From Bacteroidota bacterium (GTDB taxonomy: Bacteria > Bacteroidota > Bacteroidia > Chitinophagales > Chitinophagaceae): DNA of 5,828 nt. Positions 1 to 5,828 of the stretch are shown piece after piece (the first letter of the stretch is position 1; the number at the start of each line of letters is the position of its first letter). The stretch covers positions 1 through 5,828 of the forward strand of contig JAEWJV010000537.1 in the NCBI GenBank assembly GCA_023386395.1, in the 5' to 3' direction. Made by a program: the position numbers and the translations under genes. The notes under the pieces were generated by a model. That model saw only the letters and a list, made by a program, of their open reading frames with translations, had not been told where the DNA came from and did no database searches.

Positions 1-1391
1 GGTTAGTACTCCTCGGCTCTTGTGCGAAAGATTTCTCCAATAAAGATCCGAAGGCTCCATCTATAGTACCTTCCTATTCGCTTTTTACAAATGCCCAAAA
101 AGCGTTGTCTGACCAGTTGGCCTCTGCAAATGTAAACTCGGGTATTTTTCGTTTAATTACCCAGCAATGGCAGGAAACAACTTATACAGATGAGAGTAAT
201 TATGATTTAGGGACAAGAAATATTCCGCAGAACTGGTGGGCGACCTATTACCTGACAGTTATACAGGATCTGACAGCTTCCAAAGCACTTATCCCTACAG
301 ACGTAAGTGATGCTGATGTTCAAAAAAACCAGATAGCTACCGCCGATATACTACAGGTATATGCTTATTACATACTCGTTTCTACATTTGGTAATATTCC
401 ATATACAGAAGCGCAGGATATTAATAACCCTTTTCCGAAGTATGATGATGCAGCTACGGTATATGCTGATCTGTTATCAAGGCTGAACAATGATATAGCC
501 GCTTTAAACCCCGATGTGGATGCGTTTGGTTCTGCTGACCTGCTTTATAGCGGCGATGTTACTGCCTGGCTCAAATTTGCCAATTCAATTAAACTGAAGA
601 TGGGCATGTTGCTGGCAGATTCTGATGCTTCAACCGCCAAGTCAGCAGTAGAATCTGCTGTTGCCGCAGGTGTTTTTGAATCAAATGATGATAATGCGCT
701 TTTTTATTATACTTCCGCTACACCAAACGTTAACCCTGTATGGTCTGATTTAGTACAAAGCGGACGAAAGGATTTTGTGGCCTGTGCCACTTTAATTGAT
801 GTATTGCAAAGTTTAAAAGATCCGAGGCTGGATGACTATTTCACAACAGATGCAAACGGGGGTTATTCCGGCGGTGATGCAGGCGCTTCAAGTAATTATG
901 CCACCTTCTCAAAACCTGCTGAAGCTATTACAACCCCTGACTATCCCAATGACCTGCTGGATTATGCCGAAGTGGAGTTTTTACTGGCAGAGGCGGTTGA
1001 AAGAGGAATGAGTGTGGGTGGAACTGCTGCCGGGCATTACAATGCAGCCATTACAGCTTCTATTGAATTCTGGGGTGGCCCAAGCGGGGATGCCGCAACT
1101 TATTTAGCCCAACCTTCCGTAAACTATGCAACTGCAGCCGGCACATGGAAGCAGAAAATCGGTGTTCAGAAGTGGATAGCGCTTTATAACCGTGGTTTTG
1201 ATGCATGGACTGAGCAGCGGAGACTGGACTATCCTGTTCTGGCTGCCCCTGAAACTGCCTTATCTGATTACCCGGTGCGTTATACCTACCCGGTTAACGA
1301 ACAAAACGTAAATGGCCCTAACTGGGAAGCAGCCTCTTCTGCCATTGGCGGAGATGAGGTTACCACCAAGCTTTTCTGGGATAAATTTTAA
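1..1391 (+). CDS. SusD/RagB-family nutrient-binding outer-membrane lipoprotein (SusD-like_2 type), 5' end missing
   Basis: The reading frame is open from base 3 and gives 462 visible residues ending at TAA 1389-1391. The true start is upstream: the frame has no ATG near the edge, and a TTG at 105 is not the start because the frame before it encodes a lipobox (Leu-Gly-Ser-Cys, Cys at 21-23). So this is a lipoprotein lacking only the first part of its signal peptide. Family-like segments, in visible numbering, are QQWQETTYTDESNYD (54-68), an alpha-helical TPR-like region with DILQVYAYYILVSTFGNIPY (115-134), the helix YAEVEFLLAEA (321-331), KWIALYNRGFDAWTEQRR (390-407) and the C-terminal YPVNEQNVNGPNW (429-441) ending in KLFWDKF. 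From knowledge of the family, such proteins cap a SusC barrel at the cell surface and capture oligosaccharides, peptides or other nutrients. Its susC partner is probably just upstream of the window. The substrate is unknown. A terminator follows, so it probably ends its operon. Confidence 0.93.
   Translation, partial: LVLLGSCAKDFSNKDPKAPSIVPSYSLFTNAQKALSDQLASANVNSGIFRLITQQWQETTYTDESNYDLGTRNIPQNWWATYYLTVIQDLTASKALIPTDVSDADVQKNQIATADILQVYAYYILVSTFGNIPYTEAQDINNPFPKYDDAATVYADLLSRLNNDIAALNPDVDAFGSADLLYSGDVTAWLKFANSIKLKMGMLLADSDASTAKSAVESAVAAGVFESNDDNALFYYTSATPNVNPVWSDLVQSGRKDFVACATLIDVLQSLKDPRLDDYFTTDANGGYSGGDAGASSNYATFSKPAEAITTPDYPNDLLDYAEVEFLLAEAVERGMSVGGTAAGHYNAAITASIEFWGGPSGDAATYLAQPSVNYATAAGTWKQKIGVQKWIALYNRGFDAWTEQRRLDYPVLAAPETALSDYPVRYTYPVNEQNVNGPNWEAASSAIGGDEVTTKLFWDKF
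3..23 (+). other. End of lipoprotein signal peptide with lipobox of the SusD-like protein
   Basis: The first seven visible codons read L-V-L-L-G-S-C. The hydrophobic stretch followed by L-G-S-C matches the signal peptidase II consensus, and the Cys (21-23) would be lipidated and become residue 1 of the mature protein. The next residues are A-K-D-F-S-N-K-D. Charged residues just after the Cys are common in surface-exposed Bacteroidota lipoproteins (the lipoprotein export signal described in Capnocytophaga), so surface display is plausible but inferred. Confidence 0.85.
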
Positions 1392-1406
1392 ATAAACAAT
1401 GCCTTG

Positions 1407-1446
1407 TAAAAAAGCAGGAATAGCGTTTCCTGCTTTTTTATTTTTG
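1407..1446 (+). terminator. Rho-independent terminator after the SusD-like gene
   Basis: A perfect inverted repeat pairs 1408-1420 (AAAAAAGCAGGAA) with 1427-1439 (TTCCTGCTTTTTT) around the 6-base loop TAGCGT; 1407/1440 can add a pair. The GC part of the stem is GCAGG/CCTGC, and the right arm merges into a T-rich tail reaching 1445. It starts 16 bases after the SusD-like stop codon. Because the left arm is A-rich, it could also stop transcription on the minus strand, although no minus-strand gene is visible. It suggests that the downstream gene is transcribed mainly from its own promoter. Confidence 0.9.
1439..1446 (+). promoter_or_regulatory. Possible Bacteroidota -7 box (TAnnTTTG) in the terminator tail
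   Basis: TATTTTTG exactly fits the TAnnTTTG -7 consensus of Bacteroidota housekeeping promoters and lies 7 bases before the next ATG (1454). I find no matching TTG/TTTG -33 element at about 19-21 bases upstream. The box is made largely of the terminator's T-tract, so a chance match is likely. If real, the transcript would begin about 2-4 bases before the start codon and be almost leaderless. Confidence 0.2.
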
Positions 1447-1453
1447 ATACCTG

Positions 1454-3442
1454 ATGAAGTTTTCTCCACCTATATTTTTTTGGAAGATGCTGATTTTAGC
1501 ATTGCTTTTTAGTGCAGGCAGCCATGCCCAGCCATTTAATAATGTGTGGATTTTTGGAGCGCAATCGGGTATTGATTTTAATACAGACCCGCCAAAACCG
1601 GTAAAAAGCATTACCTCTTTTCCACCGCCCGCCCCTTCTCCTTTCATCCTGCCGTATTATATGTCATCTATCTGCGATTCCAGCGGAAACCTTTTATTTT
1701 ATACGGATGGCATTACTTTATGGAATAAGAACAAAAAAGAAGTAAAAAGATATTTGGGCAGATGGCCCTGGTCTGGCTTGATGATGCCTTTGATTTTGCC
1801 GTATCCCGGGCATGATTCTTTATATTATCTTTTTGGCGTTTCCGATCATAGCTATGCCAATAAACTTCTATATCTCACGATAAGGGCGAAAACCGGGTCG
1901 GATGTAGAAATCGTTTACCCCGAACCATCAACTATAGATAATTATTATACACCGTTATTAGACAATGCTTCTGTTCTTGTAGCGGGCACGCATGCCTGCA
2001 ATGGAAAAGATATCTGGATCGTTGCAGAATCAAGCGGCAGTTTATACAGTTTTTTAGTAACAGATAAGGGTGTTAACCCAACGCCGGTTGTTTCTTCTTT
2101 TCCAAATGTTTTACCCGCAGGGTTTATAAATGCGGGATACGGTAATATTAAATTTTCTGCCAGTGGCGAAAGAATGATACTGCCTTCTGCGCCCGACCAT
2201 GCCATATTTGTGTTTGATTTTGATAACCAAACCGGGAAATTCAGTTCGCCTTTAAAAATTTCAACAGGCGATGCAGAAGAATTTGAAGATGCCGAATTAT
2301 CGCCTGATGGTGCAAAACTGTATTATGCTTCTGAAATACAATCTGCCAATGCAGAGATACCGGGCTCGTTTCATGACGTTTATCAATTTGACCTGAATGC
2401 GGGTAATATTTCGTCTATCCAGGCTACAAAACTTAAAATTTCCTATTCTGAACATGAAGCATGCAGCCCCCGGGTATGTTTTTTTGTCTACAAGACTTTG
2501 CAGCTTGGTCCTGATGAAAAAATTTATATAAGCCAGCGTACGGCCAGTATAGATCTTGACCATGCGGCGACAGTAATTGAATTTCCCAATAAGGCGGGCA
2601 AAAATTGTTTTTATAAGTATAACGGGCTGGATTTGAAGCAAAAATTTTCAATTATCAACTACAATTACATACGATCGTTTACTTATACGCCGGAAAAGAA
2701 CGGTATTCAGATTCAAAAGTCAAACTGCATGGATAAACCTGTTGAGTTTTCCTTATTATATAAAAAAGTGGATTCCGTAAAATGGAATTTTGGGGATGCA
2801 GCATCGGATGAAAACAATTTTTCTACATTATTAAACCCGCAACATACTTATCCCGGAGTGGGAACTTACACGGCAACAGCCATTATTTATACGAGATGCC
2901 AGGCTGATACTGCAACTGCTATTGTAAATATTAATAATATTGCTGCTGTACATATTGCAGATAATATTAAAGACACAACCATTTGTAAAGGCCAGGATTT
3001 TACCTACGACGTTACAACACCCAATGCAACGGGTTATCTGTGGAGCACGGGGCTGATTTATCCTGTGAGGAAAATGACTGATCCCGGAACTTATTCCATT
3101 ACTGCTTACAATCAATGTTCTGTTGATAATAAAACTTTTACAGTGGCCATTGAAGCATGTAACTGTAAGGTGTTTGTTCCAAATTCATTTACCCCCAATA
3201 AAGACGGGTTGAATGACAGGTTTAAACCCATTATAGATTGTAATCCTCTCCGGTATGAATTTTTTGTGTATGACAAATTCGGGCAGGTTCAGTTCCGGAC
3301 TTCCGGAATCCAGGAAGGCTGGGATGGCTATATAAAAGCCTATCCCGGTCAGCCGGGCGTTTATGTGTGGAGGGTTGTTTATCAAAATCCGAATGATAAA
3401 AAGGTTCACCAGTTGAAGGGGACAGTTACTTTAATCAGGTAA
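1454..3442 (+). CDS. Secreted beta-propeller/PKD protein with T9SS type B (CHU_C) C-terminal sorting domain
   Basis: This is a complete 662-residue protein. ATG 1454 is the first start after an in-frame TGA (1445-1447), and a signal peptide follows it: K2, K11, hydrophobic core 12-20, probable signal peptidase I cleavage after S-H-A25. Residues 28-410 look like a beta-propeller. They open with NNVWIFG, a common start in this protein group, and contain repeat-like strands such as LSPDGAKLYYASE (282-294) and LGPDEKIYIS (351-360). A PKD domain spans about 425-495 with WNFGD (444-448) and the HTY...GTY pattern (464-472). A second Ig-like domain spans about 505-567, with Cys 511 and 555 as a possible disulfide. 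The C-terminus, about 571-662, is a CHU_C/TIGR04131-type sorting domain: VFVPNSFTPNKDGLNDRF at 573-590, then WDG and GVYVWRV. From family knowledge it is exported by Sec, then by the T9SS, to the cell surface or medium. No catalytic motif is visible; binding or adhesion is a guess. There is no Shine-Dalgarno, as is usual for the phylum. Confidence 0.9.
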   Translation: MKFSPPIFFWKMLILALLFSAGSHAQPFNNVWIFGAQSGIDFNTDPPKPVKSITSFPPPAPSPFILPYYMSSICDSSGNLLFYTDGITLWNKNKKEVKRYLGRWPWSGLMMPLILPYPGHDSLYYLFGVSDHSYANKLLYLTIRAKTGSDVEIVYPEPSTIDNYYTPLLDNASVLVAGTHACNGKDIWIVAESSGSLYSFLVTDKGVNPTPVVSSFPNVLPAGFINAGYGNIKFSASGERMILPSAPDHAIFVFDFDNQTGKFSSPLKISTGDAEEFEDAELSPDGAKLYYASEIQSANAEIPGSFHDVYQFDLNAGNISSIQATKLKISYSEHEACSPRVCFFVYKTLQLGPDEKIYISQRTASIDLDHAATVIEFPNKAGKNCFYKYNGLDLKQKFSIINYNYIRSFTYTPEKNGIQIQKSNCMDKPVEFSLLYKKVDSVKWNFGDAASDENNFSTLLNPQHTYPGVGTYTATAIIYTRCQADTATAIVNINNIAAVHIADNIKDTTICKGQDFTYDVTTPNATGYLWSTGLIYPVRKMTDPGTYSITAYNQCSVDNKTFTVAIEACNCKVFVPNSFTPNKDGLNDRFKPIIDCNPLRYEFFVYDKFGQVQFRTSGIQEGWDGYIKAYPGQPGVYVWRVVYQNPNDKKVHQLKGTVTLIR

Positions 3443-3450
3443 AAAAAATT

Positions 3451-3502
3451 ATTTCAACAAAAAGTGCTGTTTATACGTATTTTTTTTGATTTTTGTTGGA
3501 AT
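3451..3502 (+). repeat. Inverted repeat after the T9SS protein gene; possible weak terminator or attenuator
   Basis: CAACAAAAA (3455-3463) is exactly complementary to TTTTTGTTG (3490-3498). The stem can extend outward through a U-G wobble (3454/3499) and three more A-U pairs (3451-3453 with 3500-3502), giving about 13 pairs around a 26-base loop. The loop holds the palindrome ATACGTAT (3473-3480) and a run of eight T (3480-3487). It starts 8 bases after the stop codon, so a terminator role is possible. However, the stem is AT-rich, the loop is large and no T-run follows the stem, so it is not a convincing intrinsic terminator. Confidence 0.35.
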
Positions 3503-3504
3503 CG

Positions 3505-3615
3505 TAAAATGAGAAAAATTAATGGATTTATCAAATAGGTTTTTTTAACTGCTTATTCATCATTCTTTTATAATCACACGTTTAAAATCAAAAATTGTCT
3601 AAAATGAGAAGAATT
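3505..3615 (+). repeat. Imperfect direct repeat of the SusC start region (16 bp, two copies)
   Basis: TAAAATGAGAAAAATT (3505-3520) and TAAAATGAGAAGAATT (3600-3615) differ at one of 16 positions and lie 95 bases apart. The second copy contains the SusC start codon and the first codons (M-R-R-I). The first copy starts a short frame reading M-R-K-I. In such AT-rich DNA a chance match is possible, but the shared ATGAGAA core in the same context is notable. Confidence 0.45.
3509..3538 (+). other. Possible nine-codon upstream mini-ORF (leader peptide)
   Basis: ATG 3509 opens a short frame, M-R-K-I-N-G-F-I-K, that stops at TAG 3536-3538. It ends 65 bases before the SusC ATG and is in a different frame from it. 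Its upstream context (TCGTAAAATG) resembles that of SusC (GTCTAAAATG). It may be a leader peptide, the remnant of a duplicated gene start, or chance. Nothing in its composition indicates amino-acid-specific attenuation. Confidence 0.15.
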
Positions 3616-5828
3616 CTAAGTGTACTTGGTTTTATGCTTATTACGCTTGCGGCCTGGTCGCAGGAAAGAATAAGCGGAACAGTGAGAGACCAAAATGGCG
3701 ACCCCGTTCCCTTTGCTACTGTAAATGTAAAAGGAACCAGCTCTTCCGTTGCGGCAGATGCCAATGCGAATTTTAGTATTGTGGCTAAACCGGGCGATAT
3801 ACTGGTTATTTCTGCAGTTGGCATTGCCAACCAGGAAGTAACGGTTGGCAGTTCAGCCAATATCAATGTTTCTGTAACCAGAACTAACCAGGAACTAAGT
3901 GAAGTTGTGGTAACTGCAGGTGGTATAACGAGGAGAAAGAGCGAGATTGGTTCTGCCCAAACCGCTATTACCGGTGCCGCCGTTACCAAAGGTAAAGCTA
4001 TCAATATTGCGGGTGGCCTGCAGGATAAAGTGGCCGGGTTAAACATCCAGGGAACTACCGGCGGCGTTAACCCCAGCTATCGTATCATCTTAAGGGGCAA
4101 CAGGTCGCTTACGGGGAATAATGAAGCCCTGATAGTATTGGATAACGTGATAGTTCCTAATACAGTTTTAAACAACCTGAACCCGGAAGACATTTCTTCC
4201 TATAATGTGTTGCAGGGTGCCAGTGCTGCCGCCTTATATGGTTCACAGGCTTCTAACGGAGCCATCATCATCACCACAAAAAAAGGAACGGCAGGCCGTA
4301 CCAATGTGCGCGTGGCTAATACAACTACCGGTGAACATGTTGCCTTCTTCCCAAAAAATCAAATGTCTTACGGGCAGGGTGGCAGTTCTTACGGATATGA
4401 CGAAAATGGCAGGCCTAATTTCTCTGAAATTGAAAACCAAAGTTACGGGCCACATTTTGACGGCTCTACCCGTCCTTTGGGTGCACCTCTTGAGGATGGT
4501 TCACAGGAAATGCAATTATATACAGGAAATGATACGCGTGAGAAATTCTGGAAAACGGGCATAACCAACCAGACAGATTTTTCATTAAGTACAGGTGATG
4601 CTGTTTCAACCATGTATGTTTCCGGTCAATATACAAGCGTAAAAGGTACTACACCGAAGGATAAATTCAACAGAACAACCTTGCGTGTGGGTGGTACGAG
4701 AAAGATATACAATGATAAGCTTGCCGTTAGTTATTCTTTAAGCTATACCCAGAATAATTATGATATAACTACCCAAACAAGCGGCATGTATAACAATATG
4801 CTGAATATGCCTTCGAATATTGACATTACAAGATATGCCAACTGGCAAACAGATCCTTTTGCCAATCCAAACGGATTTTATAATCCCTGGTATTTAAGCC
4901 CTTACTGGCAGCTTGATAATTATCGCCAGAATACAAGGAATGAATACCTGGTGGGTAATGTGGAATTAAAATATTCCCCGCTATCCTGGTTAAGTTTTAC
5001 AGCACGGCAAGGCATTACAAAAACCAACCAATACGGTAAATCCTGGAATAATTCCTTCAATTATACAGAATATGCCAAGGAAGCAAGCAGCAACTCAAAA
5101 TCTGATATTGCGGCAGCCGTTTCTGATAATGAAAACGACAGGATCAATTTGCTGAGTGATTTGTTTTTTGAGGTTAAGAAAAGCGCTAACGATTTTTCAT
5201 TTGATTTCATAGGTGGTGGCCAGTGGAACCAAAATTCCTATAAAGGAACAGGTGTTTCTGCGTCACCGCTCGTGGTTCCGGATCTTTATAATGTAGGTAA
5301 CCTGGTAGGTATCCCGGGGGCCAGCGAATCAAATTATTTGGCGCGCATCATGGGCGTTTACGGAACATTCCAGTTAGGATATAAAGATTATTTGTATTTA
5401 CATCTTACCGGCAGAAACGACTGGACTTCCATCCTTCCTGCTGAAAACAGGTCGTTCTTCTATCCTTCAGCCGATATCTCATTTGTAGCAAGCCAGGCTA
5501 TAGAAGCTATTAAAAACAGCAATGTTATTACATATCTGAAATTACGTGGTGGCATTTCAAAAGTAGGTGAAGTAAACCTGGGCAATTCTACTAATTTTGG
5601 CGCTTACCAGTTACAGAGGACTTTTTCACAACAAAGCGGTTTCCCTTATGGCAGCCTGCCCGGTTTTGGCCTGGATAATACTATCGTATCAAACAGCCTT
5701 CAGCCGGAAATTACCAAGCAATATGAATTTGGTTTCGATCTTAGTTTAATGCATGACAGGCTTACTACTGCCGTTACATGGTATCATTCAGTTACAGATA
5801 ACCAAACCGTAACAACAGGCCTTTCTTA
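3604..5828 (+). CDS. SusC/RagA-family TonB-linked outer-membrane transporter, 3' end beyond window
   Basis: The frame is open from ATG 3604 to the right edge, giving 741 residues. ATG 3604 is the only ATG after the in-frame TAA at 3583-3585 and leads directly into a signal peptide (R2-R3, hydrophobic core, probable cleavage after A-W-S19). Residues 22-95 form a CarboxypepD_reg-like domain (ISGTVRDQNGDPVPFATV). SEVVVTA (99-105) is at the usual TonB-box position. The plug domain (about 110-228) has RIILRGNRSLTGNNEALIVL and ends in the SusC signature ASAAALYGSQASNGAIII (206-223) followed by TTKKG. The rest is beta-barrel, with typical late motifs GRNDW (603-607) and LQPEITKQYEFG (699-710). Family members are usually about 950-1100 residues, so roughly a quarter to a third is missing. 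There is no STN domain before the carboxypeptidase-like domain, so sigma/anti-sigma (FecIR-type) signalling through this protein is unlikely. It would import a nutrient across the outer membrane using TonB energy, with a SusD partner expected downstream. The substrate is unknown. Confidence 0.95.
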   Translation, partial: MRRILSVLGFMLITLAAWSQERISGTVRDQNGDPVPFATVNVKGTSSSVAADANANFSIVAKPGDILVISAVGIANQEVTVGSSANINVSVTRTNQELSEVVVTAGGITRRKSEIGSAQTAITGAAVTKGKAINIAGGLQDKVAGLNIQGTTGGVNPSYRIILRGNRSLTGNNEALIVLDNVIVPNTVLNNLNPEDISSYNVLQGASAAALYGSQASNGAIIITTKKGTAGRTNVRVANTTTGEHVAFFPKNQMSYGQGGSSYGYDENGRPNFSEIENQSYGPHFDGSTRPLGAPLEDGSQEMQLYTGNDTREKFWKTGITNQTDFSLSTGDAVSTMYVSGQYTSVKGTTPKDKFNRTTLRVGGTRKIYNDKLAVSYSLSYTQNNYDITTQTSGMYNNMLNMPSNIDITRYANWQTDPFANPNGFYNPWYLSPYWQLDNYRQNTRNEYLVGNVELKYSPLSWLSFTARQGITKTNQYGKSWNNSFNYTEYAKEASSNSKSDIAAAVSDNENDRINLLSDLFFEVKKSANDFSFDFIGGGQWNQNSYKGTGVSASPLVVPDLYNVGNLVGIPGASESNYLARIMGVYGTFQLGYKDYLYLHLTGRNDWTSILPAENRSFFYPSADISFVASQAIEAIKNSNVITYLKLRGGISKVGEVNLGNSTNFGAYQLQRTFSQQSGFPYGSLPGFGLDNTIVSNSLQPEITKQYEFGFDLSLMHDRLTTAVTWYHSVTDNQTVTTGLS

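Noticed and set aside
105..1391. TTG at 105 as the start of the SusD-like gene
   Set aside because: The frame is open further left and encodes a lipobox with Cys at 21-23, so the start lies before the window and 105 is internal.
2926..2975. AATATT-rich partial inverted repeats
   Set aside because: They fall between the PKD and Ig-like domains in coding sequence with many Asn/Ile codons (AAT, ATT). Codon composition explains them and the pairing is interrupted.
3296..3358. Small GC-rich hairpins (TTCCGGACTTCCGGAA and CCCGGTCAGCCGGG)
   Set aside because: They are short arms inside the conserved CHU_C coding region with no T-tract. They are explained by codons for the sorting domain.
1945..3409. 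Several minus-strand open frames of 70-114 codons
   Set aside because: All lie opposite the T9SS protein gene, whose frame has a signal peptide and recognisable domains. They look like chance shadows.
3536..3543. TAGGTTTT as a -7 promoter box for susC
   Set aside because: It matches TAnnTTTG at all but one position, and no -33 element lies at the right distance. In such T-rich DNA this is too weak to list as a promoter.
3588..4046. 152-codon open frame on the minus strand
   Set aside because: It lies opposite the SusC signal peptide, carboxypeptidase-like domain and plug. Its Leu/Thr/Ala/Val-rich translation is what the complement of this coding sequence gives; there is no family resemblance.
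4205..4564. 119-codon open frame on the plus strand in another frame
   Set aside because: It is fully inside the SusC plug/barrel coding region, which shows strong family motifs. The alternative translation has no recognisable feature.

Overview
The window looks like a chromosomal stretch from a Bacteroidota bacterium. It carries three families typical of that phylum: a SusD/RagB-type lipoprotein, a secreted protein with a type B sorting domain of the type IX secretion system (T9SS, 'gliding motility-associated C-terminal domain'), and a SusC/RagA-type TonB-linked outer-membrane protein. The low-to-moderate GC content and the absence of Shine-Dalgarno sequences before both visible start codons fit the same phylum. 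A Chitinophagaceae-like (Sphingobacteriia/Chitinophagia) origin is my guess from protein style, not something I can prove.

Layout, all on the + strand. (1) From the left edge to 1391 is the nearly complete 3' part of a SusD-like lipoprotein gene; only the first residues of its signal peptide lie outside. (2) A strong intrinsic terminator sits at 1407-1446. (3) From 1454 to 3442 is a complete 662-residue secreted protein: signal peptide, N-terminal beta-propeller-like region, PKD domain, a second Ig-like domain and a C-terminal CHU_C/T9SS type B sorting domain. (4) Positions 3443-3603 form a 161-base AT-rich spacer with an inverted repeat, a possible nine-codon mini-ORF and an imperfect copy of the next gene's start region. 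(5) From 3604 to the right edge is the first 741 residues of a SusC-like transporter, which runs off the window.

How the genes relate: SusC and SusD normally act as a pair, a TonB-dependent barrel with a lipoprotein lid, encoded in the order susC-susD. Here the order is susD, terminator, secreted protein, susC. The simplest reading is that the left gene closes one SusCD unit whose susC is upstream of the window, and the right gene opens a second unit whose susD is downstream. The T9SS cargo gene lies between the two. No carbohydrate-active enzyme, peptidase, sigma/anti-sigma pair or two-component regulator is visible, so no substrate can be assigned. I see no RNA gene, CRISPR array, insertion sequence or clearly novel system. 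The most unusual parts are the spacer before susC and the placement of the T9SS gene.
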